From the NCBI GenBank assembly GCA_900696515.1, contig CAADGK010000056.1, positions 1-64,000 of the forward strand: a stretch of DNA of 64,000 nt, given 5' to 3'. Numbering within the stretch: the first letter of the stretch is position 1; the number at the start of each line of letters is the position of its first letter. Below the pieces are notes generated by a model. It was not told the DNA's origin. It made no database searches and worked only from the letters and a program-made list of their open reading frames with translations. Positions 17,326 to 25,017 of this stretch are shown here, in pieces. The translations under genes were made by a program, and so were the position numbers. The stretch is from an uncultured Nitrosospira sp. (GTDB lineage Bacteria; Nitrospirota; Nitrospiria; Nitrospirales; Nitrospiraceae).

Positions 17326-18225
17326 TCAGCTGAGCAACTCGCGCCGGGCCGTGCGGACCAGCGCAAGGACGGCCGGATGCTTCAGCCGCCGTTCGACGGT
17401 GATCGCGTAGAAATGCTGGATGAGTCCGTCCAGCTGTCCCACCACCTGTACCCGATATTGGCGACAGATCTCCTTTTCGATCACCGTGGCGCCCGGGAAG
17501 ATCCCATGGCCGTCCTGGCCGAAGGCTTTGAGCGTCGCACTGTCGTCGAACTCGCCGACCACGGTGGGATGCAGGCCATGGTTCACCATCCACTGGTCCA
17601 TCAAGCGACGAAGCACGGCGTTCGAAGTGGGGAGGAGGAGCGGCGCGTTGCGGAGTGACTGGGGAAAGTCCCGGCGATACTGGGCGGCCATCTTTGCCGT
17701 GGCGAACAGAGTGACGCCCGATTCACCCAGCGGATGGTTATACGCATGCTCCTTCACGCCGGGCGGAGCCGGGGTATCGGCGATCACCAAATCCGACCGA
17801 TGGGCGGCCAGATCGGTCAGAAGCTGACGCAGTTTATCCTCCTGGCAGATCAAGCGTGTCGGCTTATAGAGCTTGAGAGCGGACTTGAGCAGTTGGGTGG
17901 CGAGCGGTTTAGGCACGGCGTCGGCAATGCCCACGACGAGACGCGACGGCTGTCCGTTTCCCTGCCCCCTCACGGTATTCATCAGCTCTTGTCCCGTGGC
18001 GAAGATGTCTTCCGCGTACTTGAACACGAGCTGGCCCATCTCCGTCAGCACCAGGCGCCGGCCTGTGCGAATGAACAACTTTTCGCCCAAGGTGTTTTCC
18101 AACAGATGGATCTGCCCGCTGACGGTGGGTTGAGCGAGGCGGAGTTCTTCGCAGGCTTTGGTCACCGTCCCGTGTTTGGCGACGGACCAGAAATAGAGGA
18201 GGTGATGATAGTTCAGCCAATCCAT
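17326..18225 (-). CDS. nhaR: LysR-family regulator, NhaR type
   Basis: LysR-type regulator of 299 residues. The start DWLNYHHLLYFWSVAKHG followed by LAQPTVSGQ in the helix-turn-helix matches NhaR, which in E. coli responds to sodium and alkaline pH. The C-terminal ligand domain is complete. The ATG at 18225 is the family start; the longer frame to 18450 is rejected. It is divergent from the triple TolC genes with only 145 bases between starts, so it is the obvious candidate regulator of that locus. No Na+/H+ antiporter gene is nearby. Confidence 0.85.
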   Translation of the reverse strand: MDWLNYHHLLYFWSVAKHGTVTKACEELRLAQPTVSGQIHLLENTLGEKLFIRTGRRLVLTEMGQLVFKYAEDIFATGQELMNTVRGQGNGQPSRLVVGIADAVPKPLATQLLKSALKLYKPTRLICQEDKLRQLLTDLAAHRSDLVIADTPAPPGVKEHAYNHPLGESGVTLFATAKMAAQYRRDFPQSLRNAPLLLPTSNAVLRRLMDQWMVNHGLHPTVVGEFDDSATLKAFGQDGHGIFPGATVIEKEICRQYRVQVVGQLDGLIQHFYAITVERRLKHPAVLALVRTARRELLS

Positions 18226-18255
18226 ATCGCCCCGATCGCCTGTGAAAGAGGCGGT

Positions 18256-18261
18256 ACTATA
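18256..18261 (-). promoter_or_regulatory. Candidate -10 of nhaR in the divergent region
   Basis: On the reverse strand this reads TATAGT, about 30 bases before the nhaR ATG, with only a poor -35. It lies in GGTACTATACC, whose ends GGTA and TACC are symmetric; LysR proteins often bind such sites in the shared divergent region. No convincing forward promoter was identified for the TolC genes. Confidence 0.3.
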
Positions 18262-18370
18262 CCATCGGATTAATCGATACCACAAATCTGTTTTATCTAT
18301 TTTGAAAAAAGAAGGGGAGGTTGTTACTGTTGGCGCCGTCCGCCGAATGTATACGAGAGGAGCATCCCAC

Positions 18371-19927
18371 ATGGTCGCACTGGTGTTGGCCCTGGTAATC
18401 ATTCTGCCAATGACCGCTCTGGCGGAGCCGGTGATCGACTCGAGTTCCATGAAGGCTCAGTCGGCACGTACCGAACCTCTGAGTATCGGCGAAGTGCTCG
18501 CACGCATCGAGCTCACTCATCCGCTGCTTCGGGCGACGGGGGCCGAGCGCACGAAGGCCCGGGCGAAGCTGTTGAAGGCGCTCGCGGCGTGGGAACCCAC
18601 GTTTCAGAACATTACCGAGGCTGAACGTTACAACACGTGGAATCTCACGACGACGGCTCAGTTCCTTCCCCACATCAATAACGGCGGCTACAACGATACC
18701 AAGCTCGAGGTCGCGCATCCCTGGGGCTTTCGGTTCCAGGGTGGTGTCCGCAGCGGTATGGGAGATCGCGTGAACCAGAACTTCACGGCGATTATCCCTG
18801 ATCTGCTACTATTCTATCCGCAGCAGCAGCTGATCCTCTCCGGATCGTTTGAGCTGATACGAGGGTTCCTGATCAACGAAGAGTACGCCGAGTTTCAACA
18901 GGCGGAACTGGCAGGCCCGCAGGCGGAGATCAAGGTGGCCCAGAAGCGCCAGGATCTCTATCTCGCCGGCGCCGTGCAGTATTGGGATTGGCAGGTTGCC
19001 GTCCGGCAGGCCGAGATGGTGAAGCGCGCCTTGGCGGTGGCCGAGGAACGGGTGGCTCAGGTCGAAGGGCTGGCCAAAGGCGGGAAGGTCGCGCCGCTCG
19101 ATGTCGTCGAGGCGACTCAAGAGGTGCAGCGACGGCGGGAGGCGGCGATCGCGGCCCAGCGGAACGTCGAGTATGAGCAATACAAACTGTCCCTCTATCT
19201 CTGGGAGAATAATGAGCCGGTGACGCCGCGACCGGAATGGGCGCCGGAATTTCAGGGTGAAACGCCGCTGCCGACCGAAGACGAGGTGGCCGCCTATAAA
19301 GTGGAGGCAAAAGAAGATCGGCCGGAAGTGCGGGACCTCTACATCGAAGCCAAGAAGAACAATATCGATCTCAAGCTCGCCAAGAACAAGCTGCTCCCGA
19401 AGATGACGGCCGAATCGGGGCCGACCGAGGGGGCCACGGACTGGATTGTCGGTATCGGCTACCGGGTTGGACTGCACTTTGAGATGCCGCTGTTTCAGCG
19501 GGAAGCCCGTGGGAAGATCATGTCCGCGGAAGTGGGGCAGCAGCAATTGATGTTGAAGCAGCAATATACCGAACAGCAAGTGAGCTTTGACGTGGATAAC
19601 TGGCTCTCGGCGCAAGTGCGGGCCCGAGATCGGGTGGTGGCGGCGACAGAGGCCCTGCGATTGGCCAAGACACTGGAAGAGGGTGAACGGACCCGGTTCA
19701 ACATGGGGGCCACCACCGTGCTCTTTGTGAATCTCCGTGAGCGTAATGTTGTGGAGTCAGCCTACAAGCTCTATCGGGCGCAGGCTGACTATGCCGTGGC
19801 GCGCGGAGGCATGCTGTGGGCGAGGGGTCTCTTGTCGAAGCCCTGGCCGACGGAGTCGCTGGCGCAGTACGGCGATCCGAAGACGGCGGCTGGTCTGAAC
19901 GGCTTTAAGCAACCGGGCCGAGATTAA
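18371..19927 (+). CDS. TolC-like outer-membrane efflux protein, paralogue 1 of 3
   Basis: Outer-membrane channel of the OEP/TolC family, 518 residues with a signal peptide ending in ALA-EP. It has the alpha-helical coiled-coil repeats typical of the family (for example AQKRQDLYLAGAVQYWDWQV and AATEALRLAKTLEEGERTRF). GAGAGGAG nine bases before the ATG at 18371 decides this start over upstream ATGs. It is the first of three closely similar genes with conserved N-terminal (SIGEVLARIELTHPLLRA) and C-terminal (GFKQPGRD) ends. It probably forms a channel spanning the outer membrane and periplasm, working with the ABC and HlyD proteins downstream. Confidence 0.85.
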   Translation: MVALVLALVIILPMTALAEPVIDSSSMKAQSARTEPLSIGEVLARIELTHPLLRATGAERTKARAKLLKALAAWEPTFQNITEAERYNTWNLTTTAQFLPHINNGGYNDTKLEVAHPWGFRFQGGVRSGMGDRVNQNFTAIIPDLLLFYPQQQLILSGSFELIRGFLINEEYAEFQQAELAGPQAEIKVAQKRQDLYLAGAVQYWDWQVAVRQAEMVKRALAVAEERVAQVEGLAKGGKVAPLDVVEATQEVQRRREAAIAAQRNVEYEQYKLSLYLWENNEPVTPRPEWAPEFQGETPLPTEDEVAAYKVEAKEDRPEVRDLYIEAKKNNIDLKLAKNKLLPKMTAESGPTEGATDWIVGIGYRVGLHFEMPLFQREARGKIMSAEVGQQQLMLKQQYTEQQVSFDVDNWLSAQVRARDRVVAATEALRLAKTLEEGERTRFNMGATTVLFVNLRERNVVESAYKLYRAQADYAVARGGMLWARGLLSKPWPTESLAQYGDPKTAAGLNGFKQPGRD

Positions 19928-19950
19928 TTCGACAGAAGGAGCATTCTGTG

Positions 19951-21537
19951 ATGGCCGCTCTCTTACTCATCATACTGATCTTGCTTCCGGTAAGGGCACT
20001 GGCGGAACCGGTGCACGATTCGAGCGCGCTGAAGGCGCAGTCCGTCCGCACCGAACCCCTGACCATCAGCGAAGTGCTCGCCAGGATCGAGTTGACCCAT
20101 CCGCTGCTCAGGGCTCAGGGCGTCGAACGCATGCAGGCCCGTGCGAAGATTCTCAAGGCGCTCGGGGCCTGGGAACCGACGTTCAAGAACACGGTCAATG
20201 CCAATCGTATTCAAGTCTATAACTTCCTGTATCCACAAGAAGTGATCACCGGAGGCTTTAACGACACCAAGCTCGAGCTCGGGCACCCCTGGGGTTTCAC
20301 GGTCCGTGGCGGGATCCGTAACGGATTCGGAGATCGGGGTATTACCGACCCTATTCCTGATGGGACCGGATCGGGCGGCCTCGAAGCAGGGACGGTTGGA
20401 TTTATCCCTGACCCGCTGGGTTTCTATAACCAACAGCAAATGATCTTCGGTGGGGAGTTCCATCTGCTGCGCGGCTTCATGATGAACGAAGAGTATGCCG
20501 AGTTTCAAAAGGCCGAACTGGCCGGGCCGCAGGCAGAGATCCATGTTGCTCAAAAGCGGCAGGATCTCTATCTCGCGGGGGCCGTCCAATATTGGGATTG
20601 GCAGGTGGCGGTGAGGCAGGCCGAGATGGTCAAGCGGGTCTTAGCGGTTGCCGAAGAACGCTTGGTTCAGGTTCAGGGGATGGCCAAGGGCGGAAAGGTG
20701 GCGCCGCTCGATGTCATTGAGGTCAACCAGGAAGTTCAGGCCAGACGGGAGGCGGCGATCGCCGCGCAACGTAACGTCGAATATGAGCAGTACAAGCTGT
20801 CCCTTTTTCTCTGGGAGGGCGGCGAGCCGGTGGTCCCCAGGCCGGAGTGGGCGCCGGAGTTTCAGGGGGAGACGCCCTTGCCCACTGCGGAAGAAATCGC
20901 CGCGAATAAAGTGGCGGCGAAAGAGGATCGCCCGGAAGTGCGGGATATCTACATTGAAGCCAAGCTGAACAATATCGATCTCAAGCTCGCGAAGAACTAT
21001 CTGCTTCCGACATTTGATTTTAGCGGTGGCCGTATGGAGGCTCCGGCGGACTGGAGCGTGGGTGTCGGGTATCGGATGGGGTCGCAATTTAAGATGCCGC
21101 TGTTCCAGCGGGAAGGACGCGGGAAGGTCCTGTACGCGGAGGCGGAGCAGCAGCAATTGGTCCTCAAGCAGCTGTACACCGAGCAACAGGTCAGCATTGA
21201 CGTGGACAACTGGCTCTCCGCCCAAGTGCGGGCCAGAGATCGGGTGAAAGCGGCGACGGAAGCTCTGCGGTTGGCCAAGACGTTGGAGGAAGGCGAACGG
21301 ACCAGATTCAATATGGGCGCAAGCACGGTCCTCTTCGTGAATCTCCGGGAACGCAACGTCGTGGAACAGGCGTACAAGCTCTATCGGGCGCAAGCCGACT
21401 ACGCCGTGTCGCGTGGCGGTATGTTGTATGCGACGGGAGCCCTGTCGAAGCCATGGGCCGAAAGCGAGTTGGCCAAGTACGGCAATCCGCTGACGGCAGC
21501 CGGTGCATACGGCTTTAAACAACCGGGCCGCGATTGA
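19951..21537 (+). CDS. TolC-like outer-membrane efflux protein, paralogue 2 of 3
   Basis: A 528-residue paralogue of the preceding gene with a signal peptide (LLIILILLPVRALA). The helical hairpins are nearly identical to paralogue 1, while about residues 75-165, which should include a beta-barrel strand and exposed loop, differ and carry a glycine-rich insert (GTGSGGLEAGTVGF). The start at 19951 follows AGAAGGAGCATTCTG, the same leader found before paralogue 3. The gap to the previous gene is 23 bases, the same as to the next gene, which suggests tandem duplication including the ribosome site. Confidence 0.85.
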   Translation: MAALLLIILILLPVRALAEPVHDSSALKAQSVRTEPLTISEVLARIELTHPLLRAQGVERMQARAKILKALGAWEPTFKNTVNANRIQVYNFLYPQEVITGGFNDTKLELGHPWGFTVRGGIRNGFGDRGITDPIPDGTGSGGLEAGTVGFIPDPLGFYNQQQMIFGGEFHLLRGFMMNEEYAEFQKAELAGPQAEIHVAQKRQDLYLAGAVQYWDWQVAVRQAEMVKRVLAVAEERLVQVQGMAKGGKVAPLDVIEVNQEVQARREAAIAAQRNVEYEQYKLSLFLWEGGEPVVPRPEWAPEFQGETPLPTAEEIAANKVAAKEDRPEVRDIYIEAKLNNIDLKLAKNYLLPTFDFSGGRMEAPADWSVGVGYRMGSQFKMPLFQREGRGKVLYAEAEQQQLVLKQLYTEQQVSIDVDNWLSAQVRARDRVKAATEALRLAKTLEEGERTRFNMGASTVLFVNLRERNVVEQAYKLYRAQADYAVSRGGMLYATGALSKPWAESELAKYGNPLTAAGAYGFKQPGRD

Positions 21538-21560
21538 TCCGGCACAAGGAGCATTCTGCG

Positions 21561-23153
21561 ATGGCCGTTCTATTACTCGCGATTCTGATCCTGCTTCCCG
21601 TGACGAGCGTGGCGCAACCGGTACACGATTCGAGCCTGTTGAAAGCCCAATCTGTCCGTACCGCGCCCCTGACGATTGAAGAAGTGCTGGCCAGGATTGA
21701 GTTGACGCACCCCTTGCTTCGGGCAACCGGACTGGAGCGGACGCACGCCCGGGCGAAAATGCTGAAGTCGTTGGGCGCGTGGGAGCCGAAGCTGCGGAAT
21801 GAGGTCGAAGTCGACCGATTTCAAACCTATAACCTGACGAACGTGTCCGGCGTGCCGAACACCCTGACGGGTGGCTATAGCGATACGATGCTCAAGATCG
21901 GCCACCCCTATGGGCTTGAGGCGTTCACCGGAATCCGTCACGGCTTCGGGGATTGTAGTGCAATTAGCGGCGAGGGTCCCTCCTTCACCGGGTGCGCGGC
22001 TACCGGCCCTGTGGCGTTCCCGACGGATAACGAACTGTTCTACACCCAGCAAAATATCATCTTCGGCGGGTCAATGAATCTCTTGCGAGGGTTCATGATC
22101 AACGACGAGTATGCGACCTATCAACAGGCGGAACTCGCGGGACCCCAGGCCGAGGTCAAGGTGGCCCAGAAACGACAGGATCTCTATCTTGCCGGGGCCG
22201 TGCAATACTGGGATTGGCAGGTCGCGGTCAAGCAAGCCGATGTGGTGAAGCGGACGTTGGCGGTTGCGGAAGACCGGTATCGCATGGTCGAGGGAAAGTC
22301 CAAAGCCGGGGCCGTTGCTCCGATCGACGTGGTCGAAGCCAGGGAAGAGGTTCAGCGGCGTCGAGAGGCTGCCATTGCCGCCCAGCGAAAAGTTGAATAT
22401 GAGCAATACAAGCTCGCGCTCTTCCTCTGGGAGAACGGTGATCCTGTGACGCCGCGTCCCGAATGGGCCCCGGAGTTTCAGGGAGAAACCCCCTTGCCGA
22501 GCGAAGAGGATGTCGCGGCGTTCAAGGTGGAAGCCACGGAGGATCGTCCGGAAGTACGCGACCTCTACATTGAAGCCAAGATGAACAACATCGAATTGAA
22601 GCTGGCGAAGAATAACCTGCTGCCCAAACTCAGTGTTGAGGGGGGACCGGCGGTGGGCGGTATCTATTGGATCGGAGGGTTCGGGTACCATTTCGGCGCG
22701 CACTTCAGCATGCCGCTGTTCAATCGGGCTGCTCGAGGAAAAGTTTTGTACGCAGAAGCGCAGCAACAACGGTTGGCCTATAAGCAGATCTACACCGAGA
22801 AACAGGTGGCGATCGACGTGGACAACTGGCTCTCCGCCATCGTGCGGGCCAGAGACCGCGTGAAGGCCGCCACCGAAGCGTTGCGTCTGGCCAAGACTTT
22901 GGAAGAAGGTGAACGAGCGCGCTTTCACATGGGCGCTACGAGCGTGCTCTTCGTGAACTTAAGAGAGCGCGCGGTCGTCGAAGCGGCCTACGAACTCTAT
23001 CGCGCCCAAGCCGACTATGCCGTATCCCGCGGAGGGATGCTCTGGGCGAGAGGCGCTTTATCGAAACCGCTGGCCGACAATGTCTTGGCGAAATATGGTG
23101 ATCCCATCCTGTCCGCTGGTTCATCAGGACGAAAAGTTCCGGGACGCGATTAA
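21561..23153 (+). CDS. TolC-like outer-membrane efflux protein, paralogue 3 of 3
   Basis: The third paralogue, 530 residues, with signal peptide LLLAILILLPVTSVA. Helical regions match the other two. The variable region contains two cysteines, C132 and C145, absent from the equivalent stretches of paralogues 1 and 2; they flank a short loop (SAISGEGPSFTG) and could form a disulfide in an exposed loop. It ends KVPGRD, like the GFKQPGRD tails of the others. ATG 21561 follows AAGGAGCATTCTG. There are then 139 bases to the ABC gene. Confidence 0.85.
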   Translation: MAVLLLAILILLPVTSVAQPVHDSSLLKAQSVRTAPLTIEEVLARIELTHPLLRATGLERTHARAKMLKSLGAWEPKLRNEVEVDRFQTYNLTNVSGVPNTLTGGYSDTMLKIGHPYGLEAFTGIRHGFGDCSAISGEGPSFTGCAATGPVAFPTDNELFYTQQNIIFGGSMNLLRGFMINDEYATYQQAELAGPQAEVKVAQKRQDLYLAGAVQYWDWQVAVKQADVVKRTLAVAEDRYRMVEGKSKAGAVAPIDVVEAREEVQRRREAAIAAQRKVEYEQYKLALFLWENGDPVTPRPEWAPEFQGETPLPSEEDVAAFKVEATEDRPEVRDLYIEAKMNNIELKLAKNNLLPKLSVEGGPAVGGIYWIGGFGYHFGAHFSMPLFNRAARGKVLYAEAQQQRLAYKQIYTEKQVAIDVDNWLSAIVRARDRVKAATEALRLAKTLEEGERARFHMGATSVLFVNLRERAVVEAAYELYRAQADYAVSRGGMLWARGALSKPLADNVLAKYGDPILSAGSSGRKVPGRD

Positions 23154-23231
23154 TGACGGGTGATGAACCAAGTTAAACTACATAGTACATTCGGTGGGCT
23201 TGGATATTGAGACACGAATAGCTTAAGTTCC

Positions 23232-23250
23232 GTTGTATACAACGTTGTAA
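23232..23250. promoter_or_regulatory. Palindromic site upstream of ABC gene
   Basis: A perfect 12-bp palindrome GTTGTATACAAC (23232-23243) overlaps a second one, ACAACGTTGT, about 45 bases before the ABC start. It could be an operator between the TolC genes and the ABC-HlyD genes. No regulator can be assigned. Confidence 0.4.
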
Positions 23251-23292
23251 GGGGCCGATGATTCACATTCTGACATATTACTGGGGGTGCTC

Positions 23293-24969
23293 ATGAACGA
23301 ACCTCAGGGCGTAGGTAACCAGGGATTGTTCCAAGCATTGATGAGGCAGTTGTCAGTGGCCATGCGGGCGGAGAAGAAGATCATGAGCTTGCTCATTTCT
23401 TACGCCCTGGCCGTCGGGTTTTTCTCGCTTATTATTCCATTGACCGTGCAGGAATTGGTCAGCACCTTTTCCTATGCGATTCAACCGGTCATGATCTGGA
23501 CCTTGACGGGCATCATGTTTTCGGTCCTGCTGTTCGTCGGTCTGTTCAAGACCTTCCATTTCTACGCGGTGGACGTCGTCCAGCGCCGGGTGTTTGCGCG
23601 GGTCGCGGTGGCGATGGTCGAGGCGCTCCCTCGGAATCGATTCAAAGGGGCTCGGCCGGAAATCGCGAACTACTTTATCGAAACGGTCTTCATGCAGCGG
23701 GCGCTTTCAACGTTGCTCGTTGATCTGCTGAACGTGGTGGTGGGTGGATCAGTCGGGATGATCATGCTGGTCGTCTATCACCCCTACTTTCTCATGTACA
23801 ACCTTGTGCTCATGGCGGGGTTCGCGATCACGTTCTTTGTGCTCTCCCGCGGAGCGTTGAAAGCGACCTTGGCGATGTCTCACGCCAAGTACGACGTGTT
23901 CAATTTCATCCAAGAGGTTTCCCGGAATGCCTTGCAATTGAAGGCAACCGACAGCAAGCCGTTTCTGATCCAGAAAACCGATGCGCTGGTCAGCCGCTAT
24001 GTTGAAACGCGGAAGGCACGGTTCGCCGTGCTGGTGAGACAGTACATCGGGTCCGTGGCAGGGCAAGCCGTCGCACAGGCCGGCGCCCTTTCCATCTCCG
24101 GATCCCTGTTGGCGTCAGGACAGTTGACCCTAGGGCAGTTGGTGGCGGTCCAGGCCGTGGTCAGCGCCCTGGTCATCAATTTTGATTCTCTGATCAAGAA
24201 TATGGGATTTGTGTACTACTTCTTTGCCTCTTTGACCCATCTTGATGAGGTGTTTAGTCAAGAGCAGGATTTGGTCTCCACGGACTCTACCGTGGCTCTG
24301 CCGAAGCACCTGGGGCAAGGTGTTCGGGTTACCTGCAAAGGGGTGAGTTTGGTTCACAGTGGTGTCGCGGTGTTCGATGGCTTCAACCTGGATGTGGCAC
24401 CGGGAGAGAAGCTTGGAATTTACGCCAAAACAACGGCTGCGAAGACGGCATTGGCACGAGTGCTCGGTGGGCTTGAAGTGCCGACCGGTGGCGTTGTGCA
24501 GTACAACGGAGTCGATCTTCGTTATATCGATCCCAGTGCGATCAATCAGTGCCGCAGCGTGATGATTGACTCGCAGTTGTCCCTGGTCAAGGGCACGATC
24601 GAAGAGAATATTGTGATGGGACGCTCCTATGTCACCTATGACGACTTGAATTGGGCGCTCCGCTTCACCGAGCTGGAAGAGGATATCGAGGGTCTTCCTC
24701 GGGGGGTCAAGTCCGATATCTCCTCGCTCGGGGAGTCCGTTTCGCCGACGCACGTGGTGCAGATTCTCTTGGCCCGTGCGATTCTCGGCCGTCCGCAGGT
24801 GCTTGTGTTTGACGGGTTGATTCATTCCCTAGAGCCGTCGTTGCGTGAACGGGTCCTGCGACGACTGTGCTCCAAGGACGAGGCTTGGTCGGTGATCTTT
24901 GTGTCCACCGATCCGAACCTGACGGATCATGCCGATCGTCGTATTATGTTGCATCATACTCATGCGTAA
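23293..24969 (+). CDS. Type I secretion-like ABC half-transporter with degenerate ATPase domain
   Basis: A 558-residue protein: N-terminal membrane domain of about six helices (residues 30-320) fused to a C-terminal nucleotide-binding domain, laid out like type I secretion ABC proteins without a peptidase domain. The ATPase motifs are eroded. Walker A is AKTTAAKT (378-385), keeping K384 and T385 but none of the three glycines. The signature LSGGQ is VSPTH (483-487). After the Walker B aspartate D507 the catalytic glutamate is G508. The H-loop histidine is lost (VSTDP) and the Q-loop glutamine is changed. The frame is intact, so it is probably an inactive or regulatory ABC subunit. It is preceded by three TolC genes and followed by HlyD. 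Confidence 0.82.
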   Translation: MNEPQGVGNQGLFQALMRQLSVAMRAEKKIMSLLISYALAVGFFSLIIPLTVQELVSTFSYAIQPVMIWTLTGIMFSVLLFVGLFKTFHFYAVDVVQRRVFARVAVAMVEALPRNRFKGARPEIANYFIETVFMQRALSTLLVDLLNVVVGGSVGMIMLVVYHPYFLMYNLVLMAGFAITFFVLSRGALKATLAMSHAKYDVFNFIQEVSRNALQLKATDSKPFLIQKTDALVSRYVETRKARFAVLVRQYIGSVAGQAVAQAGALSISGSLLASGQLTLGQLVAVQAVVSALVINFDSLIKNMGFVYYFFASLTHLDEVFSQEQDLVSTDSTVALPKHLGQGVRVTCKGVSLVHSGVAVFDGFNLDVAPGEKLGIYAKTTAAKTALARVLGGLEVPTGGVVQYNGVDLRYIDPSAINQCRSVMIDSQLSLVKGTIEENIVMGRSYVTYDDLNWALRFTELEEDIEGLPRGVKSDISSLGESVSPTHVVQILLARAILGRPQVLVFDGLIHSLEPSLRERVLRRLCSKDEAWSVIFVSTDPNLTDHADRRIMLHHTHA

Positions 24970-25017
24970 GTCGTTGAAACGGCCCATTCATAGCAGTACT
25001 TTTATTATGGAGGCTCC

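Noticed and set aside
22071-22928. Long reverse frames opposite the TolC genes
   Set aside because: They recur in each paralogue because the forward sequences are similar; translations look like antisense coding noise.
24400-24969. Frameshift or sequencing error as the reason for the eroded ABC motifs
   Set aside because: The frame stays open and conserved structural parts (GTIEENI, LLARAIL, VLVFD) are in register around the altered residues, so single errors cannot explain all the changes.
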